DNA of 64,000 nucleotides. Source: Casuarius casuarius (Eukaryota; Chordata; Aves; Casuariiformes; Casuariidae). The position numbers were made by a program, and so were the translations under genes. Positions 22,928 to 35,495 of the stretch are shown one piece after another. Each line of letters starts with the position of its first letter. Position 1 is the stretch's first letter. The notes under the pieces are model-generated. The model was given only the letters and a program-made list of their open reading frames with translations. It was not told the DNA's origin and searched no databases. The stretch spans positions 6,155,644 to 6,219,643 of the forward strand of contig PTFA01000020.1 in NCBI GenBank assembly GCA_003342895.1. Reading direction: 5' to 3'.

Positions 22928-25900
22928 GTTCAACTCAGAAGGCAAAAGGGAAGTCAATTATAATTTATAATACTTATAATCACATTCTAAAATAATTCAG
23001 GAATCAGTTGGCAAATATATGCTAAGGTATTTAATATAAAAGCACTGCATATCTATTCATTAAAATATTAATATGGTGAAATTCTGCTGAGGAAACACAG
23101 TGGGGAGCACAGGGAGAGGACTAAAGGGGTATATGAGCAGGAAAGCATATTGCTTTGAACTACTAGCAAGGGGAGGTGCATTACAGAAACAAATTGTGTG
23201 GGCAGACAGAGAGATGATGAAGGAGAAGGAACATCAAGAACACAGAAGGAGGGGCAACAGGAGGTCATAAAACCAAGTGAGTCAGATGCAGAGGTTCAAG
23301 CTATTGGGGAAACCCAGAGGAGCGACTGGAATGTGCTTAATATATTCCATGTGAATATATGTCTGCCAGCTCCCTTTCACCATCCTCTGTTCCCACAGCC
23401 CACCACACTTCTGTGGAAGAACCTGCTTTGAAAGGCCTCAGATAGAGCACAGGTCTTCCCACATAACCTATACATAATTCATTTCACACCTTTAGAGCCT
23501 CTTTACATACACTGGGATGAAGAAACAAAAATCTTTATTCAAAAATGAGGGAAAGTTGAACATATGTTTCAGTGAAGTCCAGCTTACTCCTGTAAACAAG
23601 TACTGTGTGTACTATTCCAAAACCATCGTCCTATGAAAACCCTTAACTTAGAAATATCTGGAACTGAACGTTAAAAGGATCAGTTCCCTCTGGCCCATAT
23701 AATCCTTCCTAGCTTACACCACCCACTCAATTTAACAGTGCTCTGCCATAAAATTGGCAAAAGTATATGCAGAGGTTAAGATAATATATTGCTAGAAGAT
23801 TATTAGAATCACATTTCTTATTCAAGAGTCACATTTCCTAATAAATATCCTAGTGATCTGTGGTTTTGACTCTTGCATGCAGTTCTATGAATACTAACAA
23901 GAAATTGTCAAGTACACAGCGAAACTGAGTGGGTAGTAACGAGCAATAATCTAACGGCAATGGGGAACTGGCTGGAGCACTCTCTTCATTCCTAGGTTTT
24001 ACTTATCTTTAAGGTTTCAGAAGTGTAGATATTTTCAGTGTGTACACTGCTGTGGGTTCTTAGTAGCAGTCCATTAAAACACTTCTGGTTCAACCACGGC
24101 TCTTCTCAGTGTTCTGCTGACTGAGAGTTGTGCTTCCAAAAGGAGAAGTGCACAGTACTGTTGGGGTGGTCAGCTTGAGAGGTGAGGAAAGGCAGTCCAG
24201 GAGTAGGAGAAGGATTGCATGGGGGACTTTGTGCTCTGTTCACTGAAGACAAATAATCCAAGACATGGATTTGATTCAGTCTTGGTATTATTAACCTCCT
24301 CCTTTTTTATCCTCTTTCTGGTACATCTCATTGAATATAATTTATTTTTCATGATCCCTATGCAGTGCTTCAGTGGCAATCATCATTACATCATATGCAG
24401 GAAAAAAAACCTGTATGTTGTTGACAATATTTACCATCCACAATCAAGAAACAAGTTGTCATGATACGTCCTGGCCTTTTACCCACACAGCATCCAGCCA
24501 GCACAAAATCAACATTTAAAAGGTACATTGGTATAATTGGTGGGTAAATTAATTTCCCAGGAAGGAAGCATAAATAATGAGACTTTAGATCACCATGGTG
24601 TTGCTTGAAAGCAAATGGAACCCATCAATTTCCTGCTAATGCACAATTTAACCCCTTGTCTCCAGCCCAGTTTAAGAGCTGTGATTGTGGTCAATATTGT
24701 GATTTTTTTTTACACAGACGTAGTGGAGTTTAAAACTCAATATTTTCTGTACATCATAGCCTCACTGATATGTTCCCTTTTTGCATTGTCCTCTGAATCA
24801 CAGATAACTTGCCTTCTTTCATAAGTGCTCTCTTTGACCAGATCCATCTTCAAAATCATGCAAACAAGATTCAGAGCTCTTGTCCTACCCTGTCATTATT
24901 GCAACTTCTTTGAGTGCTAAAGACTGCGATGGCCTGAAAATTTCAGTGATGGCCTGAAATAATTCTTTTATGTTTCTGAAGTACCCATTATGGCTCCAGA
25001 CATCTTTTTTTCCCCAGTAGTTTGATATACAAGTCAGGACTACAAAGTATTTCATCAAAATGGAGTAGACATAGTACAGATTACACAACTAGAATTAGAA
25101 TACACATGATTGGAAGAATGTAGCATGTTCCCAAGAAAGAACAAGGAAGACTGTAATTTCAATAGTTTTCATATTATGTCACAGGTCTGTTGCATCAAAA
25201 ACCTACTGGAATTGGTTGCAGTGAACTGAACCAACGTATAAAAGCTTAGAGCCTGGTCTTGCTGCTAGTTAATCATAGTCGCTTTTAAAAATTGATGGGT
25301 TGTACAAATGCTATAGTACACTTGAAATATGTTACTTGAATCATTCATCCTCCCCACAACATATTGTAACTAAGGACAACAGCCCAGGCAATGACACATG
25401 TGGTCCTTTGAAGAAAGCATTCTGGCAAGCTTCCAGCTACAGCTGCCCTTCCCTCTTCGAAAATCTCATCACTCCATGGCATTTCCTTTTTATGCTTTTT
25501 TGGCAATCCTAGACTCAGCGTGTTGTAAAACTGCTGGCATGTCACTGATTTTAAATTGCTGTGTCAGTCCTATTTTTTGCATCACAGCAAATAACCTCTT
25601 AAAATAAGCATAAGTAAGATGCAAGATATGTTGTCCTAGCACTTGAAGAATTATAAGCACACGGCTAATAAAAATGGAATTCCTCATATCTATCTTTTTT
25701 ATTGTAAAATGGCTTGCAACACACTGCAATTCTGCACAAATTATAATGACAAACAGTGGTTTGTTCCATTTCAGTTGTCTCCAGAACAGGGATATAGAGG
25801 TAAGCCATTTGTACAAGCTATGCACTTTAAATAATTGTATCGAAATAGGCTGTCTCACAGGAACAGGGATTATCATCATATGAATATCTCAAAAAAAGAC

Positions 25901-28900
25901 TAAATCTGAACTGTCTGAATTGCAAATCTAAAAACATCAGCGTTACCTTAGAAGCCAGTTTAGTTAAACAAGTAAACATAGGCTTGATTTCAGTGACATC
26001 AGTGCAGCTACTCCCATCTTTACAGTGCTGAAGAGAGAATCTAGGGTATTTCTCCAGGAAGTACCAAAGCTAATGGTTTTAATTCTGATCTTTGATACAT
26101 TTGGTCCAAATACAACTATGTAACAGAGTCATGGGAAAGGCAGAGGCTGTATACCCTAAAGGAGAGTACGTGCTCCTCTAGGTCTTCTGTCTTAATATCT
26201 TTCAGTGTTGAAATCCATACAGACCAGTGCTTGAAGGATGAAATACTAGAAATAAAAATATTACTAGATAATATGCTTGTGAGCCATATATTTCTTCTCT
26301 GCTTCATTCTCCAGAACATGTATTCCTGTTTTGTATTTGATTGTAAATATTTCAGGCAAAGAGTATGTCCTGTACTTTGAAAAAATAAGCATCCTATACA
26401 GTGAAGCAAAAGTTCACTCTATTATTCTTAATAATAATAATCTGAAATTTTACTATTTTACTAAGTATTCAGTGATCCAAAACTCACAGTTGTTAGTGAG
26501 AATTTGGCTAGAGGCAGGAATTTAGAAAACAAACTAAAATGACTGCAAGATCTAGTTTAACAGAGATAATTATTGATGAAAAAATAAAAATTAAATCCTA
26601 TAAAAATAAGCAAAACTTCCATCAAATTCAACGGTGGGGTAAAAGTTGGAGGAGGAGGCTCTGTTAACACCTGAAAATGGATATTTATCAATACATTTTC
26701 TGAGAAAAACACTATAGTACAGTGCAGCAATCCAGGAGCTTCTGATTTCTGAGAGCATTTTTGCTTAATCTCTCAATTGGCCTTTATGTAGAATTGCGAC
26801 AATATAGCTCTGCTGCTCTCTAAATAGTGTACAGTCTTTTTAATAGAATTGTCTTGTAACAACAGAATATTACCTTATAGCTGACAATTAGTAAAGCCCA
26901 TCAATCTTACACCATGTCTGTCTTATCCTACTATCCTTTAAACAACTTTTTCCTGACTACGATTAGTTCTCATATGCATAATGTATGTTCAAATTGTTTC
27001 TGGAGCATGCCCCACAACTGATAAATCTGAGCTCCAGCTGGGCAAATTCCAAAACCAGAATCCTTCAAGTTACTAACTGGTCTCTCCTTCATGAAAGGCT
27101 AGATTCTGCTCTTTTTCAGCTCTGAGATTTGTTTGACGCAAAACGAATGGACATTGACATAGTTCTATCTCACGTGTTCTTGTTTTTTGGAGAAACAAAA
27201 AGCCAGTAAAGCATAAGAGGTGCTCCAGCAGCAATCTCAGTCTTTATAAATAAAAACCAGTGTATTATTTTCTACCTGGAAGCCTAGTAGTATATTGCTT
27301 TCTTCTTTCTTAAATTATATAGACTTAAGGACATTACTTTGAGTGAAATCATTCCCCATTATAAAATAAATTTGCATAACCTATCTGATGGCTGTTGAAT
27401 GATATTCTCCTCTTCTCTCTTCCATTTAAAATCAATGGTACTGCTACAGGTAAAGAAAGAGCTGATCACTGGATTGAGTAGCTATCATTTAGACAAGACA
27501 GTATAACTTTGTTCCGTATCTGTCTTCTGAGATGGAAAAGCAGGCGTGAAATAAGAAATGAACTGTAGAGTTATATGATGACTATGTCTTCCTATAGGAC
27601 GAAAAGATAGCACAAAGGCTAAAAGAGATGCATAACCACATGGGCAAAGATTGCAGATCCAAGAACGTGATGTGTAAGAAATGTACTCTATGAAGATGGA
27701 AATCTGAAAAAAGAGTACCTTTATTTTCTTAAGAAAGTTTAATATTTGTTTGGACAAATACTCGTTCTCCAAAGAAGTCTGACTGTGAAAATTTAAATTA
27801 TAACCCTGATTTAGCAAAACATTTAAGCCAATGATTAACTTCGAGCATGTGTGCAAGTCTGTCCTTATACATCAACATTTACTAAGTATGTGATTAAGTT
27901 AATATAACAAGAATCTTAGAATTAAACTTCATGCAAGTTAAGGATGGAATAAGACATTTCTTGAAAAAGGCTAAATGATTAAATTGGTAATATAACAATA
28001 CATTGAAATCAAAATAAAAAGCCCACCATTGATTGTGTCACATATGGAAAATTTTGCCAAGCAATGACATTTTAATTAGTACCACTGTCTACTGCAAAAG
28101 GTCATCTATTTTCTACAGCAATAGCAGCACAGTACAAATTATGGTTGGCAGACTGGTATCTCCTCAATCAAAATAAAACATAAAGTGATCCTTAGTGGAC
28201 CAACTGCAGCTGTCCAATCATAATAAACAAAATTCCTTAGTTGATTTCTTTTTCTCAATCTATGTTTTCTTCACCTTTTTCAAAAATTAAATGGACGGAA
28301 CAGAGGTGAAGGAAAAGACATTTTAGGCTGATTAGTGTATGTGTTGGATTATCTGAGATACACAGATAAATCTGGGTGTTAGCCTGAAAATTGAGCAGTG
28401 TCAATTTCAAAATAAATAATGTTAATGGCATTTTCAGGATCAGCTTTTTTTTTCATGTTCAGTGCCAAAGCATTTAGAGTACCATTTCACTCATAACATA
28501 AGGCGGGTGGTGAAAAAAATCACCTTTCCACTATATTTGTTGTTTCCAAAGAATCTATTGTAAGTCAGTCAAGAGCACTGAATGCAAAGTTAACATCATT
28601 AACCCCAATGCTGCTATAAGACAAAAAAGCACATTTAAGCAAGGCACTTAAAATAATGGAATTAGTAATTAAATACTGGTTTTGAAATGTTTACAGTAAT
28701 TGGACCAAGAAAATGCTGTAGAAAGAGGAAATAAAATAAGTGTTTTTCCAAACTAAAAGATCATCTGTTTGGGCTAAATTCTGAAGGCCTTAGTAACACA
28801 GTAGCAATTTATTCCACAAATCCCACAGATATACCTGAAAAAAATACAACCCAATTGTGAAAAGTCATCAGTAGGCTTAAGTTTAAGCACATTAACAATA

Positions 28901-31900
28901 TCATCATTTCTAATTGGAAGGATCACTGAATGTTAAAGTTAAGGAAAGATGAAAGTGCTTTGAAGGCAGTCCATGCAAGCCTGCTTTGCTTTATACCAAA
29001 ACAAACTATGGGTGTGCAGAGTCAGTTCCTATGTCACGGTTCAGTACTAGTAATTTCTAACTAATTTCACCTTTTACTTCTTAAACCACTCTATCTATTA
29101 TTGTATGTATCTGCCTAATTGTACTCCATGGTCATTTGTGTAAATCTAAGAACAGCACTGAAGCTATTGCACAAAGTGAGGTATCAGACTCGGTCATTAT
29201 TTACTAAATACCATGTATACAATCAGTATCAACTATACAGCAAAATACGAAGAATCCTGCCTCTCAGGTCTTAAATCAGTAGAACATAATCTTATCTACT
29301 GTAATACAGTAACTGATAACAATGACCCTTTGATACACATTAAAGAAAACTGTGTACATACATTATGGAGAGGATTCATCTCACCTAATTCTAAAAATTG
29401 CATCTAGACTAAATTTACAATCTAAACTCCATCTCTAGTAGATTCAGAGAGAGAGGCACTTGCACAGGATGATTCATCCTGCCTCTCTTCAACATCTATC
29501 TCATCTAAGACTATGATTAAACTTAAAACATTGGCTAAATTTTGTTTTACTCTACACAGGTCTCACCCCAACTTCAGCAAAATGAAATGAGTGTAATAGA
29601 GAATAGAAAGAATGCCTACAGAATATTTGTAGGAGTACAAAATATAATGGGAATGTCTACAAAAGTTCTCAAAGAAAAAATAATAAAAATTCACATTATG
29701 ACTTTTATAGACACCGCATCAACTTCAACTGCAACCTGTTCTTTTCAGATATCAGTTTTCCAAGAAACAGAAAACAAGTAAAATTAGAAAGAAAATACAC
29801 TACTGTGAAAAATGAGTTACAGAATGACTAGTCTTATCTTCCACAACTCTTCATACTAATCCAATATTGGAATGATTTAATTTTTTTTTTGCCTTGTAGT
29901 TCAAAATGCCTCCAAAGAATGCTCCTGACTTGCCTGCAGGGATCAACCTTCTCCAACAATTATCTCATATGTATATGAGATAATTTATATATATAAAAAT
30001 AAAAGACACAATGCAAATCTGAGTTTGGAATGAGTTCATTGCTTTCACAGAAATCATGGTGATGGAAATCTTCCTGCAGGAAAAGTGAATAATGTTTATT
30101 GCTTTTTCTGAGGCTGGAATAGGACTTAAGGGGTAGGCAGAGTAAAGAGCAATTGTCTTTATGCCAAGCATAAACTGTTAATTAGTCTGCATGTTTATGA
30201 CTCAAAATAAATCAGCAGGTGTTTTGTTTTGTTTTTTTAATTATCAAGCACAAAGTAGTTCTCTATACTTGTCTCAGCCCATAGGTCTTGAACATTTATT
30301 CAGACAGGGTCCAGCCTGATAATAAGCCCTCAACGTTTCCTCTTGAATAAGGAGCTAAGGTATGTGGATTCCTCAAAAGGGAAAAAGATGGAGAGTAAGA
30401 TGGAACTGCAATACAGATCTTAATAATCTTAATAACAGCAAGCTTATTGATCACATTCAGCAAAATTCATGTATCTTAACTGCTATTAAAAAATTAAAGC
30501 AAGGAGCAACAAACTTCAGAAAAAAAATCATAATGGCTAGAAAACTCATAGCTTCTTTCCCTCTGAAACTATGCAGGCAGACTTTAAAATATTTTCCTGT
30601 TTAAAATTAAAGAAAGTAAGTTGGTTGACTTTTCCATTGATTTTCTGCTGTATCATCAGAGAAATTAATAAATACAACACAATAGCCATTTCATTCTGTG
30701 CTGCTTACTACGAATGAGGAGCCATGAAGCCCCCACCTCAGTGGGAAGGCATAGCATGGCCTCGCAGTGGAGCCTATGGCACATGACATCATATTGATTG
30801 GTGCTCCTGAAAAGACCAGAGCTCCCTCACATCCTCAGTAAACCTGTACCCAAACCTCTGCTCAGAGGGCACTGGTTATTTCAGATCATCACAGGAATGG
30901 CTCTCTTGCACCACGTAAATGAACAACCCAAGTTTCTCCTGCCCTTGCCTCAGATAACTGCTGCCACAAGATGAGTTTTTAATTTATTCTGCACCTTATT
31001 TCAAGACACAGTCTCCAGTCACAGTCAGTCCTTGTGGATCCACTTTAGAGTGAGTTACTGAACTGCCATTTATTACTTACAGCTAAGATGCCATTTCATA
31101 GGAGATCCCTCATTACACCTCCCAGGCATAGAAAAGTTTTAATGCAGATCTCAGTTTAATCTTCCTTCTCAGAAGTTACTGGGTTTTCTGCTCAGCATAA
31201 ATGGTGCTTGATGCTTCAGCATCATCTTCCCAAAAGCTCACTCTCTAGTGTCCTTAATGGACAAGCCTCTAGTGTTCTTAAAATCCTTTTCTGGAGCCTC
31301 CGATACAGATCAGTAAAATTCCCCTATCAGTAGCAACTCTGCTCTGCCATTCCTCTACCAAATGCTGGCATTCAGACAAGTATTCCATGGTGATTCCTAG
31401 CAACCAAGTGGGCCTTTATGGAAATTTTAGATGCTAAATACCAACCACAAGATTTATTTTCCATAGTCCTATATATAAAAACATGATTAACTCACCACTT
31501 TACCTAACATTTTTTTCATCTAGCTTTCTAATGTACATTCCTTCAATTGTCAAATGCTCAGCAATGTATCAGCCCAGTAGCTGAACAATGCCAGTAATAT
31601 TTGATAAAGTTTGATAGAGATCAGCCAGTACCCAGAAAAGCAGTAGGATACAGTGAAAAGAACCTTAAACCATGATAAACTTTCATTCTAATTCTAGCTC
31701 TGTATCTTCTTTCCCAGGTGACCTTTATTTATTTCTTGGCCCAAGCTCCTCTTCTGCAATTTGTCTAGAGGATAGGTTCCGGTTCGTTTTATGTATCTGT
31801 ACCATGCCTTAAACAGAGATCACAGATTTAACGGGCTTTTCAACTTTTCTGCTGTTTCCAAGATTGTATTCAGAATGGCATAGCATGAAGAGGTCACAAA

Positions 31901-34900
31901 TGAGTGGTACAAGCTGCAAAAACAGGTGGTAATCCTTGGAAGAGATTGGTACTGTCACAACTGCTCTATTGCCCAAAGAAATGAGATTTTTCAAAGGGAA
32001 GCTGCTGGAGAAAGCAGCATCATCAAGGTGAGGTCACTCCATAGGACTGATTAACCCAGTGGAAAGAGTGCTGCACTGAATGTATTTCTCCACATATTCA
32101 TCAAATTCCACAAACACAGACTTTTCAGGGTTAGGTAATGGCTATTTAAGCCAATGGTTCTCAGTCATTTCAGATGTGCAACACACTTCAAATAGGTTTA
32201 AAATGCTAAGGCATCATTTTCCTGATTTAAAAGTCTTCCATCAGAAAGAGTCTTATTTAAAAGCAAATGTCTTCTCTAATTTCCAGAAAGGCTGTAGGGA
32301 AAAGCTACAAAAACACATATGAAGTAAATGGATTTATGTTTCAGTCTGATATGTCTGTTGATCTTCTCCATACAAAAGACCCTTTTCATACTGGTGACTC
32401 AGGAACTGCTCCCAAAGAAGTCCACAATCCCTATTGCATGGAGAGATTTTTGCTATTTTTTTCACAGCACTTTAATACTATGTTTTTCTTGATGACATAT
32501 TTTCAATTAAAATACATATTAACACCAGAAGTATGAAAAAAGTAATTATTAATCTATTTTCAGAGACCATCTTCACTAAAACTTAGTTAATTTTTCTTTT
32601 AAGTATAATTCTGAAAATGGATCTACTTCACCAAAATTTGAAAATAACTAAAAATCTCTGTTAATAAAGGTCCACAAAGAAAGACAATGAATCTTATGTT
32701 TCAACCACTATTCTCTTCATGAGCGAGAAAATCTTAAGTGACATGATCCCTCACGTCATTTCAGAAAAGCTCAGTCTTAGGAGGCTTTTTGCAGGACTGA
32801 CTAAGTCTATAATGACAAAATAAGTAATTTTAAAATATGAGAGAGATTTTGAAAAAATAAAGATAAACTCCACCATTACCACCCAATCCTGCTCCTGCAA
32901 ATGTTTATAAATTTAATATATTTTGTCTCTATAAAAATTTTCTTTATACCAACCACAGTAAGTGTATTTGTGAAACAACTTCGTTGGCCTGGCAGAAGCT
33001 GAAGTCACAGTGGGGGTGATGCTAGATGTTTGGGAGGGAAAAACAAGATTCCATTGCACTTGAGCATGACCTAGTGGCTGGTTCATTGAGTGGCATTCAT
33101 GGCAGAAACAGAAAAGACTACTTGTCTGCTCTCCAAGCGTTAGGGTAATTAATGTGTATGCAGCTGCTCATTGAGGACTGGATAAAGGGAAAAAATAGTG
33201 GCCTGGAATGAGGTGTAGAGATGAAAGACCCACACAAATTAGCCAGTTGGGACTAATGTGCCTAGTACTTGGGCCCACCAAATCCACTCTATTTTGTGAC
33301 TAAACAAAATGTTCTAACAGATTTGCACTGAGGATCAAAATCTGTAAACCTTCCCGTACTTTCCAAAGTATTTTGTATAAAGTCTGTTTGAACTCTACAA
33401 AGGCTTAAAGGGCTAAAAAGAATGGACTTAATAGCACACAGTATCGCTATTAAAGCTGAGGTGGATGATTTTTATACTCTGTATTTTAATTGTATGCAAT
33501 TATGGCTAAACAATACATGAAACTCTGCTGGTAAAATAAATGGTAAAAGAAAGTATATAACATATATTGTTTACACATTCAAAACATATCTATAGTTCCT
33601 CCAAAAAGACTGTATACTTATTCTTCAGATCTATGAAACAGTTTCCTCAAAGTCAGCCAAACTGTTATTTAACTTGGGTACCCTGGATAAACTATCTGGC
33701 ACATGAAGCAACTGACATCTGTGCCTATTCAAGCTTTATTGATGCTACTTATATCATTAAAATTTAATGTGATTGCCTTCAATTTGGAAAACGTTAGTTT
33801 GTCTTAACCTTGAAATATTCCTCCCATAGTACATTCTACATATCCAAGGCAATAAAATACAAAGCTGTTTGACCTGTACTAGTCAAATCAAAATGGTAAA
33901 TGGCAATATGTACTATGTTTTGATTACTAATTTTTAACTAAATCCCTTGAAACGTAAAACAAACTCATCACGTTACTGAAGCTGAAACAACTATAACACT
34001 GCTGTGTCAACAGATTCTGAATGCCTGTTGATGATGCCTGACAGACAAAGATAAATATTTCCAACATAAAAAGCTGTAAGCCTCCCATCCTCTTTATCCA
34101 TGTCCTATAACATCAAACAGGCTTCTGTACCTTTTCATTTTAGTGGTCAAAACACTTAGACTTCCACTCATTAAAAAAATTACTTACACAGGCATTACAT
34201 TGAGCTACTTAATCTCCCTAGTTACTCCTTGACAGTCATTCAACCATGAAACATTTACCTTGCTATCCCAATCCGATCCCAAAGATGAAAATCCGGACTC
34301 TGATCTATACTTCTATTCAATTTACTGTGTTCTGCCTTAATAAATGAAGAGGATTCAAAAAAGGAATAAATTTAATGGTTCAGGCACACTTGTCAATGTT
34401 TCAGCAAGATATAGCTTGACCTCATGCTGACCCTTAGTTCAAAAACTCATAGCAAAGGGAGTAGGTATATAATTCTGACTACAAATCACTAAAGTGTGGA
34501 CCTATTACTTTGACTGTGAGCTCAGATTTTCATCGCAGCATTTTCTTTCAGGCTGCCAGAAAACACTTTATATTAATGCAGAAAATATACCATTATAGTC
34601 ATTAGTATACTCCTTTCTGAGTAAAGTTGGGTCATTTTAAAAGGACAGAACACATTGGGAGTGAGTAAATATATTCCAAAAAGAACTAAAATAACATTGT
34701 CTTTGGTCCTGATTCCTGAATGGGACATATTGAAAGTCTGGAAAACAAATCATGCACTATGTCATCTCCTGTTTAACTAATGAAAAATTATTCTTAGTTG
34801 AGATAATTCTTCATAACACCACCCTACAGAGTTCATAAGTCAAATTTATATTCAGCCTTCTCAGATGAGCAAACTGCACAAGGCTACTTACTGTACGCAG

Positions 34901-35442
34901 GCTGCAAATACGTCAAGTGAGGGAAAGGCTAGCCTACTGCACAAAGCCACATATGAAAGAGGAGAAACCTCCACAACAGGAAGTTGTGGAGCTGCCTGTG
35001 GGGTGGAGAGCACATGGAACTAAGCTCCATGCCACCCACACACTCAAATGTTACTGGAGCCAGGTACAATATCTTGTATGATTTCCTTCTGTGTCAGTGC
35101 TTCAGTAACTTTCCTGCACAGGCCTGCATGCATAAAGGACCTACTCTGTTCATTTGCTTAGGGGATGAAGAGAAAATGGGGAACATTTTGGTAAGGAATG
35201 ATGCTTTCCTTTCCCTCCCCTCCCTCACTCCTTCCCCAACTATCATTTTGTTTTAGTTGGATTTGTTATCCAACAGGATTTGTTACCCAACAAGATGGCC
35301 AATATTCTTCTGCACAGGACTTTCACGGCTATATAATTGCCAGGAGTCTCCGGGTCTCAAAAGAATAGAACTAGAGCCAGCAAATCCATCTCAGTAAAGG
35401 AAGCCCTGAGTACCTGTAGTGATAGACCTATACTGATACTAC
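22928..35442. other. Unique AT-rich non-coding DNA (12.5 kb)
   Basis: I find no gene, RNA or named repeat with support. The longest frame, 129 codons at 25490-25879 (-), overlaps frames on the opposite strand and lacks any recognisable domain. A purine-rich patch lies at 23100-23260. A short perfect inverted repeat is at 29958-29985. A GC-richer patch of unknown origin lies at about 30710-30960. Confidence 0.6.
29958..29985. repeat. Perfect inverted repeat, 13-base arms
   Basis: AATTATCTCATAT, two-base centre GT, then ATATGAGATAATT. The arms pair perfectly and are followed by a short TATATATA run. Confidence 0.9.
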
Positions 35443-35495
35443 ACTACTGATACTGACACCTATACAGTATCAGTATAGGTGTCAGTATCAGTAGT
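35443..35495. repeat. Perfect hairpin, 23-base arms with 7-base loop
   Basis: The left arm 35443-35465 and right arm 35473-35495 are exact reverse complements around the loop agtatca. The surrounding 35420-35530 is built from variants of the same ACTGATACT/AGTATCAGT unit, so imperfect pairing continues outwards (about 35428-35442 with 35502-35518, with a two-base bulge). It lies in non-coding DNA. Confidence 0.92.

Noticed and set aside
32140..32330. ccaatggttctcagtcattt, similar to some hAT ends
   Set aside because: No second terminus and no duplication; the match is too short.
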